From: Bacteroidota bacterium
Lineage (GTDB): Bacteria; Bacteroidota; Bacteroidia; Flavobacteriales_F; PHOS-HE28
Assembly: GCA_023430325.1 (NCBI GenBank)
Contig: JAEZAU010000197.1
Coordinates: 1-20,376, forward strand
Reading direction: 5' to 3'
DNA length: 20,376 nt
A program made the translations under genes and the position numbers. Below the pieces are notes generated by a model. That model saw only the letters and a program-made list of their open reading frames with translations, made no database searches and had not been told where the DNA came from. This document shows positions 7,479 to 15,804 of this stretch, piece after piece. Positions within the stretch are counted from its first letter, which is position 1. Each line of letters opens with the position of its first letter.

Positions 7479-8648
7479 CTAGTATGCGTTGGGGTCATTG
7501 CCGAACATGTTGGTAACGGTCTTCATCACGATCTGCAGATCGAGCCAGAATGACCAGTTCTCCAAGTACCAGACGTCAAGCTCAACGCGGCGCTCCATCA
7601 ATTCAGGGGTACGTGTCTCGCCTCGCAGACCGTTGACCTGGGCCCAGCCGGTGATGCCAGGCCGCACAAAATGGCGTACCATGTATTTGTCTATGATATC
7701 GCGGTACTGATCATTGAGGCGCAGCGGATGCGGACGCGGACCCACAATGCTCATGTGGCCGAACAGCACATTGATGAACTGCGGCATCTCATCCAGGTTG
7801 CTCTTGCGCAGGAAACGGCCCACCGTTGTGACCCGCGGATCGTTCTTGGTAGCCTGCTTGGAATCGGCCTCATCATTCATACGCATGCTGCGGAACTTCC
7901 AGCAGGCGAACTCTTTGTTGTCCCTGCCCAGGCGCATTTGTTTGAAGAACACAGGCCCCCGGCTGCTGAGCTTCACCAGTATGGCCAGGATCGGGAACAG
8001 CCATGTGAAGATGAAGAGGATGACCCCCAACGAGAAGACAATATCAAATGCACGCTTGATGTAACGGTTGCTGGCGATATCCAGAGGCTCATGCCGAAGC
8101 TTGCTCACAGGAACTGCCCCATGGAATTCAAGGTCCGATGTCTTCACCACCGGAATGAAGCTATCGGCGCTGGGTATCACGCGGAAACGGATCGTATTGC
8201 GCTCACAGAACTCCATCAGTTCTGTGATATCAGCCTTACGGGTGCCGGGCAGGGCGCAATAGACGATATCGATCTTGTTCTGAAGCGCGAAGGACTTGGC
8301 AGCCTCTACGTCACCGATATGCCGGCGGCTCAAGGACCCGTTTATCGGTGAATCATTGAAGACTCCACGGAAACGATAGCCACGCACGGTGCGATCTTCG
8401 CAATATTGGAAGATCTCCTCTGCCGCAGGACCATCACCGACTATGATGAGGTCCTTTACCGTTGTAAGATGCTCGAGTGCCAAAACCTTCGTAAGACCGG
8501 TTTGAACTTGCTGAAGTGAAAGGCGGCCATTACGCAACAACGTCGCGAAGTCCGTACCCAGCTCGGTGCCTACCGAAATTCGTTCTCCTATGCCTGCAAC
8601 GGGTGTGGATAATGTCTTCTCCATGATATCGTCGTTAACTACACGCAT
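7479..8648 (-). CDS. Polyprenyl-phosphate sugar-1-phosphate transferase (WcaJ/PglC type) lacking the N-terminal membrane domain
   Basis: The enzyme transfers a sugar-1-phosphate from a nucleotide sugar to undecaprenyl phosphate, the first step of repeat-unit assembly at the inner membrane. The catalytic domain is complete: re-entrant hydrophobic helix at 199-228, KFRSMRMN (251-258), the catalytic Asp-Glu pair in SNLDEMPQ (283-290), GPRPHPLR (303-310) and RPGITGWAQVNG. Residues 62-175 hold a Rossmann-like domain (LIIVGDGPAAEE). WcaJ-type enzymes of about 460 residues carry four or five membrane helices before this domain. Here only about 60 polar residues precede it. A good promoter just upstream argues that the short form is the real gene. 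ATG 8648 is used; ATG 8624 (MEKTLSTP) gives a more typical leader. A terminator follows the gene. It has its own promoter and appears monocistronic. Confidence 0.9.
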   Translation of the reverse strand: MRVVNDDIMEKTLSTPVAGIGERISVGTELGTDFATLLRNGRLSLQQVQTGLTKVLALEHLTTVKDLIIVGDGPAAEEIFQYCEDRTVRGYRFRGVFNDSPINGSLSRRHIGDVEAAKSFALQNKIDIVYCALPGTRKADITELMEFCERNTIRFRVIPSADSFIPVVKTSDLEFHGAVPVSKLRHEPLDIASNRYIKRAFDIVFSLGVILFIFTWLFPILAILVKLSSRGPVFFKQMRLGRDNKEFACWKFRSMRMNDEADSKQATKNDPRVTTVGRFLRKSNLDEMPQFINVLFGHMSIVGPRPHPLRLNDQYRDIIDKYMVRHFVRPGITGWAQVNGLRGETRTPELMERRVELDVWYLENWSFWLDLQIVMKTVTNMFGNDPNAY

Positions 8649-8662
8649 TTCCTATCGCCGGT

Positions 8663-8694
8663 CAAAAATAGGTGATGGTCGGCTGAAATGTCAA
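8663..8694 (-). promoter_or_regulatory. Bacteroidota -33/-7 promoter for the sugar transferase gene
   Basis: On the minus strand TTG (8692-8694) lies 21 bases before TATTTTTG (8663-8670), which matches TAnnTTTG. Spacing and motifs fit the Bacteroidota primary promoter. Transcription would start near 8657, about 9 bases before ATG 8648 or 33 before ATG 8624. The rest of the gap up to 8734 holds no clear terminator for the gene upstream. Confidence 0.72.
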
Positions 8695-8734
8695 TTCGTC
8701 GTCAAAATTTCATTACTCGTCGAAAGACACTGGC

Positions 8735-9493
8735 TCAAACCTCCCTGGATCTCGTGAGCACGGCTTTCGAGAACAGTGCCAAAAAAAGGGTGTTGGTCAC
8801 CAGATAACGTTTCCATAAGCGCCGTGGCTCCAAAGCGAGCCGATAGAACCATTCCAAGGAAAGGTCGCGCATCCATTTGGGGGCACGTGTGTCCACACCT
8901 GCATATAGAAGGAATGCCCCACCCAGGCCGAGCATGACCGCAGGTACCCGCCCCTTCATTGCGGCCATCCAACGTTCCTGCTTCGGGCAGCCGAGTGAGA
9001 CCATTACGATATGGGCTCCGCTACGGACTAATCGATCGGCTTCAGCAGACAGGTCCATCTTTTCAAGCGGCCCGAACGGCGGGGACCATGTTCCAGCGAT
9101 CTTCAGGCTTGGGAATTCCCTGGCAGCACGATCGGTGATCTTTTTCAGCACATCCTCCTTCCCACCATAGAAGAATACGCCCAACCCTTCCTTCTCAGCC
9201 CTGGCTAGCAACGCCGGAAGCAGATCGTTACCGGCCACGCGTTCCTGCCCTACACGATGGAAATAGTTCAATGCCTTCAAAACGGGCATGCCATCGGCAG
9301 TTGCCAGATCGGCCCCGTCCACCACTTGGGCGAACGCCGGATCGCGGCATTCAACGGTCATGTGGGCGTTCACACAGCATACATAGCTTGAAGTATGTGT
9401 GCGGCCCAACCGGGCAATGGTATCGAGATGCTGCTGGAACGTACCCACGCTGATATGGGTGGTGAGCACTTTCTTCTTTAGAAGCCTCATCAT
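8735..9493 (-). CDS. WecG/TagA/CpsF-family glycosyltransferase (GT26)
   Basis: The 252-residue protein has the full GT26 motif set: VNAHMTVECRDPAF (41-54), ADLATADGMPVLKA (61-74) with the catalytic Asp, ERVAGNDLLP (84-93), FFYGG, VSLGCPKQERWM, and a C-terminal GLGGAFLLYAGVDTRAPKWM segment followed by the basic amphipathic tail that holds these enzymes to the membrane. Known members add ManNAc or ManNAcA as the second sugar on a polyprenyl-diphosphate-linked primer. The presence of wecB in the window fits this. The start ATG at 9493 overlaps the stop of the epimerase gene by four bases (ATGA); a second ATG follows directly. It is the last gene of the 11750-8735 transcription unit. Confidence 0.92.
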   Translation of the reverse strand: MMRLLKKKVLTTHISVGTFQQHLDTIARLGRTHTSSYVCCVNAHMTVECRDPAFAQVVDGADLATADGMPVLKALNYFHRVGQERVAGNDLLPALLARAEKEGLGVFFYGGKEDVLKKITDRAAREFPSLKIAGTWSPPFGPLEKMDLSAEADRLVRSGAHIVMVSLGCPKQERWMAAMKGRVPAVMLGLGGAFLLYAGVDTRAPKWMRDLSLEWFYRLALEPRRLWKRYLVTNTLFLALFSKAVLTRSREV

Positions 9494-10509
9494 ACAGACA
9501 CCGGCAGGGCTCTTTGGCGGACATCCTTCAGCTTGTGCGCACGGATGTGTTCACTTTCTGAATCATACCAGTGCACCATTTCCTTCACGCCTTGCTCCAT
9601 GGAATATGGTGCTTCGCCAAGAGCTTCGATCGTACGGTCCATCGGTGTGATGTAATCGCTGGTCATGCTACGAAAGCGGCCGCTGGTGATAGGGAACGGG
9701 ATCTTCATGGCTTTCAGGATATCGCCGCCCAGAGCGATAAGTTTGATAAGGCCAGTGGGAATGTACCGGACCGGCCTGCCGACCAATTCCCTGGAAACCG
9801 CTTCCACCCAGATCTTCAGATCGAAGGGCCGGTCGCCTACATAGAACACCTTCCGATCCACCACCTCGCTGGGCGCTTTCAACATCCGATCGATCTGCCA
9901 GACCACATTGCCCACGTAGCCGTACGAACGGATCACTTTCCGCCGGCCGGGATGGAAATACATGCCTTTGCGCATCACCTTGAACATGACATCGCGGTAG
10001 CGCAATGACCATGGCCCCCAGATCGTGGTGGGGCGGATGATCGTCCATTTGCAGTTCAAACCGGCTTCGCGGGTGATCATCTCTGTGCGACGTTTTGATT
10101 CGCCGTACACCGTAAATGGCTTGAAATCAAGATCATCCTTCGGCTGATGACCGGCCTCGCAGACGAACTGTGTGCTGGTTACGATGATGTGTTCTACGCG
10201 CGGGAATTCCTTCACCACTTCAAGCAGCAGGCGTGTGCCTTCATGATTCTGCCTGTAGGCATCCACATCCACCTTCTCCTCGGTATCTGTGCGGGCGGCG
10301 AGATGGACCACGTGCGTGGGGTCGAACTCCCGAAAAGCTTTACGCACGGCAGGCTGGTCCATGAGGTCCACCTCCTTCCACCACTTGTTCTGCGATGGAT
10401 CGAGCGGCGGATTCCAATCGATGTTGAGCAACGGAATGTCCTGCTTGATATAGAAGGCCATCAGATTCGTTCCGATGAAACCCGATCCGCCTGTGACCAA
10501 CAACCTCAT
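9490..10509 (-). CDS. NAD-dependent epimerase/dehydratase (extended SDR)
   Basis: The protein is a 339-residue extended short-chain dehydrogenase. TGGSGFIG (6-13) is the dinucleotide-binding loop, and an acidic residue after the second strand (NID, 29-31) suggests NAD over NADP. VVHLAA (67-72) is conserved. The catalytic pair is Tyr and Lys in YGESK (135-139), with TSTQF (111-115) in the place of the usual Ser/Thr. RPTTIWGP is the C-terminal part of the substrate pocket. Such enzymes epimerise, dehydrate or reduce nucleotide sugars; the exact substrate cannot be deduced. Overlaps of four bases on both sides (ATGA with the GT4 gene upstream and with the GT26 gene downstream) show a tightly coupled operon. 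Confidence 0.9.
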   Translation of the reverse strand: MRLLVTGGSGFIGTNLMAFYIKQDIPLLNIDWNPPLDPSQNKWWKEVDLMDQPAVRKAFREFDPTHVVHLAARTDTEEKVDVDAYRQNHEGTRLLLEVVKEFPRVEHIIVTSTQFVCEAGHQPKDDLDFKPFTVYGESKRRTEMITREAGLNCKWTIIRPTTIWGPWSLRYRDVMFKVMRKGMYFHPGRRKVIRSYGYVGNVVWQIDRMLKAPSEVVDRKVFYVGDRPFDLKIWVEAVSRELVGRPVRYIPTGLIKLIALGGDILKAMKIPFPITSGRFRSMTSDYITPMDRTIEALGEAPYSMEQGVKEMVHWYDSESEHIRAHKLKDVRQRALPVSV

Positions 10510-11750
10510 GTTTCTTCGAATACTGATGCAAGTTCCTTCTCCATGGACCGGTGGAAGACCTCGATCGTGAACTTTTCCTCGAATATCCGCCTTCCCTCCG
10601 CGCCCATGCGGCGGCGAAGATCGGCATCATCGGCCAGCAAGCGCAACCGATCGGCCACGGCCTGCGCATCCTTAACTGGAACAAGAAAGCCGTTCCTTCC
10701 ATCTTCCACCACGGAAGGAATGCCCCGCCAAAGCGTGGAGACCACCGGTTTTGCGAACTGCATCGCTTCCACAAGCACAAGCCCGAAGCTTTCCGCCTCG
10801 AAGTAGCTCGGAAAGCAGAAAACGTCACACGCGGCGAAGTAGCTGAACTTCTCCTGATCGCGCTTCACGCCCAGGATCTCCACATTTTCCTGTAGATCAT
10901 TCTTCCGGATGAATTCCAGGCATTGCTGCTCAAATCCTGCATCGCCCCACTTTCCCATGAGCTGAAGGCGCATGTGCGACCCTGATCGCACGGCTGCGTT
11001 GAATGCTTCAAGCAGCACACGAACACCTTTGCTGGGGATCAATACGCCGGTGAATAGTACCACGATCGGATCGCCAGGAGCAGCATTCCGTTCAGGCACT
11101 TTGCCCCGCATATCGTCAATGCCGTTCGGCACCACCACGCTCCTCTTCGCCCCCAACACATGGCCATCATCAGGGTTCTGTGGGGCCGTGCGGATCGCCA
11201 GGGAGGTTTTCCTGTAGGCAAGGTCGTAGAACGGCCGCAAGAACGAAGGCAGGTCCGATCGAAAAGAGCTCACGCCGCCTGCGTGGAAATGAAAGATCGT
11301 ATGCTTGAACAGCCAGCGCGTGCTACATAGAAGAACGATATCGCGAAGCACCGGCACCTTGTTGGGACCGCTTGGAGGATAGTACATGGCATTGGCACCT
11401 GAACGAAAACGCGCGATCCATATCTCCACGATGGTGGTAAAGAGGATCAGGATCTTGCGGAAGGCGAATTTTCCCACGCTCTCCATATCATCTGAGAAGG
11501 CCAGCCGCACGTGATGCAGCTCGATCCGGGTGAAGTGGCCTTGCAGCAACTTTTCGATCATGACCGCCTGGCCACCGAACGGCGGGGGTGTCTGACCGAC
11601 TACGAGTATCCGGTAAGGAGTCTGCAACGGGCGCAAAAGTATCCGTGCTTGGGCGCTATGGACCGAAGTACCGGTAAGGTCCCGAACGATCGAAGGTTGA
11701 TGGGGGAACGTACTGACCCAACGATAAGGATCGATCCATTCGTGGCTCAT
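10506..11750 (-). CDS. GT4-family glycosyltransferase
   Basis: This is a GT-B fold retaining glycosyltransferase of about 414 residues. The N-terminal nucleotide-fold loop is RILVVGQTPPPFGGQAVM (46-63). VVPNGID marks the interdomain region. LFTGVLIPSKGVRVLLEAF starts the donor-binding domain, and FEAESFGLVLVEAMQFAKPVVS carries the E-x7-E donor signature. I chose ATG 11750 (MSHEWIDPYRW) because the longer open frame runs into the divergent promoter region and has an unusual composition. About 45 residues still precede the first strand, more than usual, and they show no membrane segment. The gene opens the 11750-8735 operon and overlaps the epimerase gene by four bases. The transferred sugar is unknown. 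Confidence 0.9.
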   Translation of the reverse strand: MSHEWIDPYRWVSTFPHQPSIVRDLTGTSVHSAQARILLRPLQTPYRILVVGQTPPPFGGQAVMIEKLLQGHFTRIELHHVRLAFSDDMESVGKFAFRKILILFTTIVEIWIARFRSGANAMYYPPSGPNKVPVLRDIVLLCSTRWLFKHTIFHFHAGGVSSFRSDLPSFLRPFYDLAYRKTSLAIRTAPQNPDDGHVLGAKRSVVVPNGIDDMRGKVPERNAAPGDPIVVLFTGVLIPSKGVRVLLEAFNAAVRSGSHMRLQLMGKWGDAGFEQQCLEFIRKNDLQENVEILGVKRDQEKFSYFAACDVFCFPSYFEAESFGLVLVEAMQFAKPVVSTLWRGIPSVVEDGRNGFLVPVKDAQAVADRLRLLADDADLRRRMGAEGRRIFEEKFTIEVFHRSMEKELASVFEET

Positions 11751-11835
11751 TCTCAGCACTTCATCGATCGGCTTGACAAAAAAGTGAAACCCAATGAGGT
11801 TTTCAGCGGTACAAAGGCATCCAATTCGCCCGGAG
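11751..11835. promoter_or_regulatory. Divergent intergenic region between the GT4 gene and the beta-helix gene
   Basis: This 85-base gap must hold the start signals of both flanking transcription units because the genes point away from each other. The best minus-strand candidate is CTTTTTTG (11777-11784), two mismatches from TAnnTTTG, 26 bases before ATG 11750. On the plus strand TTG at 11773-11775 has no matching -7 element at the expected distance. The assignment rests on layout rather than on clear motifs. Confidence 0.35.
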
Positions 11836-14574
11836 ATGAAGAACCTGTTACGCCTTTCGGTCTCGATCATATTGATCGCAGCAACGGGGATGTGTGAAGC
11901 CACCATCTATTACGTTTCGCAGAACGGTAACGATAGCAACAACGGCACGTCCACAGCCACTCCATGGCGTAACGTGGCGCGTGTTCAGCAGCACATGAAC
12001 AACCTGTTGCCAGGTGATCAAGTGCTGTTCGAGCGTGGCGGCATCTATCCCGGAAAATTGGAGATCTGGAAGAGCGGGACCAGTTCCCAGCCGCTGGTGT
12101 TCGGTGCTTACGGCACGGGCGAGGACCCGATCATTTCCGGTGGTGAGTTCGTGAACAACTGGGTGCCGTACGCAGGCAACATCTGGCGCGCTGAATTCAC
12201 TGGTGCGGTGAAATACCTCATCGTGAACGACCAACCGATGACGCTGGCGCGTTACCCGAACCATGAATGGTTGCGCAACACCCAGGGCACCAACAGCCAG
12301 ATCACCGGCTCGGGTCTTGGCCAGGGCGCCGACTATTGGGCCGGTGCGCATGTGGTGGTACGCACCACCAACTGGAGCTATGAGCGCGCGCCGATAACCT
12401 CATCGGCCAATGGCCAGATCAACTTCACTCCGATCTATGTGAACCTCGCCAACAACGATTGGGGTTATTTCATTGAAGGGAAGCTCTCTGAACTGGACAT
12501 GCCCGGCGAATGGTACCATGATATGGCCACGAACCAGATCTATTTCTGGGCACCGAACGATCAAGACCCGAACGAACTCACCGTTCTGGCATCGATCCAT
12601 GACAAAGGCCTGGTGGCCACATGGCAGAAGTCCTACATCCACATCCAGGACCTCACCGTTCAAGGCCAGACCTTCCGCGGCATCAGTACCGAGGATGCGA
12701 ACAACGTTCTGGTGACCAATTGCACGATCCGTTTGAATTACCTGGGCCTCGCCAGTTCTGGTGACAACAACCATTATATCAACAATACGATCACACACAC
12801 TTTCGCCACGGGAATGAACGTGTGGGACACCAACACCCTGGTGGAGAACAACACTTTCCATGAAGTGGCGATCTACCCGGGCATGGGCGAGAACTACTGG
12901 GGTTACATGGGCTTGAACGTCACTGGCGCAGGCTGTATCGTACGCGGAAATCGCTTGAACAACATCGGTTACAGCGGCATCACAGTGAACAACAACGTGC
13001 TTGTGGAAAAGAACGTGGTCACCAATGCCTGTACCATCCTCAATGATGGCGCCGGAATCACTTTCGACCATAATGATGGGGCGGTGATCCAGGACAACAT
13101 CGTTACCGATTGCTTCGGGACACTGGAAAGTGTTGCCACGAACCACTATGCCTACTACGCGATCTGTTTCGGCATCTACTTCGGCAACACATCCATCAAG
13201 AACACGATCGTTCAACGGAACACGGTGGCGCGTTGCAATGGTGCAGGCCTGCATGTTGACCATACCATGGTCTCCACCGGCAACCAGGTGAAGGACAACA
13301 TCCTGTTCGACAACAGTGTGCAACTGAGCATCTCCGACTATTCGAACTACAATGGCCCGGGTGCCACGCCACCTTATTTCGTACCCAATTACAACACGAT
13401 CTACAGCGGCAACATCATGTACAGTTTGAAGAAAGATCAGCTGTGCATGCGCCAGTTCCATGTGAACTCCACGCAGTGGGTCGATTTCGGCACGTACACC
13501 AACAACAAGTACTACAACCCGTACAACGAACTGAGCATACAGATCACCAATTTCCAATCGGGGACCATCAAGAAATACGCGCTGGAACGCTGGCAATCGT
13601 TGTTCAATGAAGATGCGGGTTCCACACGAAGCCCGTTACGCCTGAGCGAGTACGAAGTGCTGGATGTTCTCGGCTCGGACCAGATAAGCAATGGAAGTTT
13701 CGATTACAACGTGAACGGCTGGAGCGGCTGGCCCACGCAAGCCCAGGTGAGCCACAACGGAAGCTTTCTTGACAATGGCTGCATGCGCGTGAACTTCGAT
13801 GACAACGCCAGTTACGACCAGTTCTTCCTCAACCAGGAGAACCTGCTCGATCTGCAGAACGGTGAATTCTATCGCCTGCAGTTCAGCCTGCAGTCCAACA
13901 TGCAGGGCGTATTGAAGGCCGAAGTGAAAAAGCAGTCACAACAACCCACGCCGTATGCCATGTTCGTGCGTGACATTCCCTTCAGCAATGAACGCCGCGA
14001 CATGAGCCTGATCTTCCAGAGCGATGGTACTGAACCCGGCCGCATCAACTTCATCAACCACTTCAGCGAAAGCACCTATTACCTGGACAATATCCGCCTG
14101 GAGCGCGTGAGCGTTCAACCGGTGGATCCGTACAGCCGCCACATGCTGTTGATCAACGACCAGTCCACTTCCCACACCTTCATTCTTGATGGTTGCTGGA
14201 GCCGGATCGATGGAAGCATGGTGAGCGGTGAGATCACGGTACCGGCGTTCGGATCGGTGGTGTTGCAGAAAGAGGATGACAGCAACTGTGGAATGACCAC
14301 CAGCATGGAGGAGAACCTCGCATCAACGACCACGGCACCTCTGTTCCATCCCAATCCTGTGAATGCTGGTGACGTTCTATACCTGAACGCACCTGCAAAA
14401 GAGCAGATGAAGATCACCTTACTAGATGTCACCGGCCGCACGGTCCATACAGGCGTTGTTCCCGCGGGTGGCATGCAATTGCAGACACCGGCGTCCGTGC
14501 CTGTGGGCATGTATGTCTTGCAAATTGAAGAAGGGGCTGTTATTAAAGATCAGCGCATCGTCTTCGATCGATAG
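11836..14574 (+). CDS. Secreted right-handed parallel beta-helix protein with carbohydrate-binding-like module and T9SS sorting domain
   Basis: The 912-residue protein starts at ATG 11836, behind CCCGGAG. Residues 1-22 are a signal peptide ending near CEA. A block beginning YYVSQNGNDSNNG (25-37), with GDQVLFERGG after it, is the standard opening of exported pectate-lyase-like beta-helix proteins. Asn/Thr/Val-rich coils such as VTNCTIRLN, ENNTFHEV, VRGNRLNN and IQDNIVTD then repeat. Around 615-760 a segment starting SNGSFDYNVNGWSGW and ending YLDNIRLERV resembles a CBM4/9-type jelly roll. Residues from about 840 (FHPNPVNAGDVLYL to GMYVLQIEEG) form the type A T9SS sorting domain. It is thus exported and either released or anchored at the surface. 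It could bind, cleave or epimerise the polysaccharide made by this locus; the catalytic residues are not identifiable. GATC is much rarer here than in the acyl-transfer genes. Confidence 0.88.
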   Translation: MKNLLRLSVSIILIAATGMCEATIYYVSQNGNDSNNGTSTATPWRNVARVQQHMNNLLPGDQVLFERGGIYPGKLEIWKSGTSSQPLVFGAYGTGEDPIISGGEFVNNWVPYAGNIWRAEFTGAVKYLIVNDQPMTLARYPNHEWLRNTQGTNSQITGSGLGQGADYWAGAHVVVRTTNWSYERAPITSSANGQINFTPIYVNLANNDWGYFIEGKLSELDMPGEWYHDMATNQIYFWAPNDQDPNELTVLASIHDKGLVATWQKSYIHIQDLTVQGQTFRGISTEDANNVLVTNCTIRLNYLGLASSGDNNHYINNTITHTFATGMNVWDTNTLVENNTFHEVAIYPGMGENYWGYMGLNVTGAGCIVRGNRLNNIGYSGITVNNNVLVEKNVVTNACTILNDGAGITFDHNDGAVIQDNIVTDCFGTLESVATNHYAYYAICFGIYFGNTSIKNTIVQRNTVARCNGAGLHVDHTMVSTGNQVKDNILFDNSVQLSISDYSNYNGPGATPPYFVPNYNTIYSGNIMYSLKKDQLCMRQFHVNSTQWVDFGTYTNNKYYNPYNELSIQITNFQSGTIKKYALERWQSLFNEDAGSTRSPLRLSEYEVLDVLGSDQISNGSFDYNVNGWSGWPTQAQVSHNGSFLDNGCMRVNFDDNASYDQFFLNQENLLDLQNGEFYRLQFSLQSNMQGVLKAEVKKQSQQPTPYAMFVRDIPFSNERRDMSLIFQSDGTEPGRINFINHFSESTYYLDNIRLERVSVQPVDPYSRHMLLINDQSTSHTFILDGCWSRIDGSMVSGEITVPAFGSVVLQKEDDSNCGMTTSMEENLASTTTAPLFHPNPVNAGDVLYLNAPAKEQMKITLLDVTGRTVHTGVVPAGGMQLQTPASVPVGMYVLQIEEGAVIKDQRIVFDR

Positions 14575-15804
14575 GTGGAACCTAGTAATTCTGCGGGTGT
14601 GAAAGTCGAAGCACTTGCCCCCGCTTCCATCAAGACCGCGCCTACCGTGCGCCGTACTGTGGCATTTGTCACCTTCACCGGCCTGGAAGCCGTGGGAAGC
14701 TGGCCCGCCATCTGCGAAAGCATGATACACTGGCTTGAAGCTGCTGGCCATCGGGTGATCCGCGTAAAGCCTGTAGGCACCAACAATCCTCTCTTGTGGA
14801 AAGCGGTGCAGGGGATCTACCGCATTGCCGGGATGCGTTTCCAGAGCGTGAGGCAGGAGATGATCATCAAGAGCCTCGGCGCATCGGTGAATGAGCAGTT
14901 GCATCATGAAAAACCCGATCTGATCCTCTGCTCCAGTTCACTGCCGATCCCTTTCCTGCAGAAAGATTGCCCTATCGCATTCTGGACCGACGCCACCTTC
15001 AAGGGAATGCTCGATTTCTACCCGGAATTCTCCCGCATGAGCAAGATCACCGTGCGCAACGGGATGTATTTCGAGGACCTGGCGTTGAAGAAGGCCGACC
15101 TTGCGATCTATTCCAGCCATTGGGCCGCCAGATCGGCCATTGCCGATCATGATGCGGACCCCACCAAGGTGCAGGTGATCCCTTTCGGTCCGAACCTCAG
15201 GCAACCACCATCACAGGAAGAGATAATCCAGCGTATCGAATCACTCGATCGCAAGGAATGCCGATCGCTGTTCATCGGATATGATTGGGAACGAAAGAAT
15301 GGCCCCTTGTTGATCGAAGTTCACCAGGAGCTTCTTCGCCGGGGCCTCCCAAGCCGGGTGATCATCATCGGCTGCGAACCATCCATCGATCGTGACATCC
15401 GGGGTGTCACAGTGCTTGGCCCCATGGACAAGAATGAGCCTTCGCAGGAGAAACTGTTCAAGAAAGCATTGAGCGAATCGCATTTCCTTGTCATGCCGTC
15501 CAAGGCCGAATGTTACGGGCTCGTTTACACGGAAGCGTCGGCTTACGGCATCCCATCGATCGCGTGTGATGTGGGTGGTGTTTCCGATGCCGTGCGCAAC
15601 GGAAGGAACGGTCAGCTGTTCCATGTGGATGCTACACCGATCCAGATCGCCGATCATATCGAAAAAGTCTGGTCCGATCAGGAGGCGTACCGGCAATTGG
15701 CCATCAGCAGCCGCGAAGAATACGAGTTGAGGTTGAACTGGCCTGCGTCGATCGAAAAGCTGATGTCGTTGATCGAAGAACGTCAGCTGATCAAGCGGCG
15801 ATGA
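14575..15804 (+). CDS. GT4-family glycosyltransferase
   Basis: The frame encodes 409 residues of a GT-B glycosyltransferase. RRTVAFVTFTGLEAVGSWP (26-44) begins the N-terminal domain, DLAIYSSHWAARSAI resembles the family's end-of-domain segment, LFIGYDWERKNG starts the donor domain, and PSKAECYGLVYTEASAYGIPS holds the E-x7-E motif. The only start near the domain is GTG at 14575, directly after the TAG of the beta-helix gene and in the same reading frame; GTG eight codons later is an alternative. Its first 25 residues are a polar, Ala/Pro-rich linker. No terminator separates the two genes, so they are co-transcribed. At the other end it runs 14 bases into the oppositely oriented acetyltransferase gene. 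Confidence 0.87.
   Translation: MEPSNSAGVKVEALAPASIKTAPTVRRTVAFVTFTGLEAVGSWPAICESMIHWLEAAGHRVIRVKPVGTNNPLLWKAVQGIYRIAGMRFQSVRQEMIIKSLGASVNEQLHHEKPDLILCSSSLPIPFLQKDCPIAFWTDATFKGMLDFYPEFSRMSKITVRNGMYFEDLALKKADLAIYSSHWAARSAIADHDADPTKVQVIPFGPNLRQPPSQEEIIQRIESLDRKECRSLFIGYDWERKNGPLLIEVHQELLRRGLPSRVIIIGCEPSIDRDIRGVTVLGPMDKNEPSQEKLFKKALSESHFLVMPSKAECYGLVYTEASAYGIPSIACDVGGVSDAVRNGRNGQLFHVDATPIQIADHIEKVWSDQEAYRQLAISSREEYELRLNWPASIEKLMSLIEERQLIKRR

Noticed and set aside
11794..11835. Longer N-terminus of the beta-helix protein from ATG 11794
   Set aside because: It would put 14 charged residues before the signal peptide; ATG 11836 gives a normal signal sequence with an SD-like stretch before it.
11836..11900. 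Lipoprotein signal at Cys20 of the beta-helix protein
   Set aside because: The residues before the Cys (ATGM) do not fit a lipobox; an ordinary signal peptide and the T9SS tail fit better.
12400..13596. 398-codon open frame antisense to the beta-helix gene
   Set aside because: It is full of Val, His, Asp and Ile in a low-complexity pattern with no recognisable domain, and it lies opposite a frame with clear domains. It is an effect of the Asn- and Thr-rich codons of the beta-helix gene.
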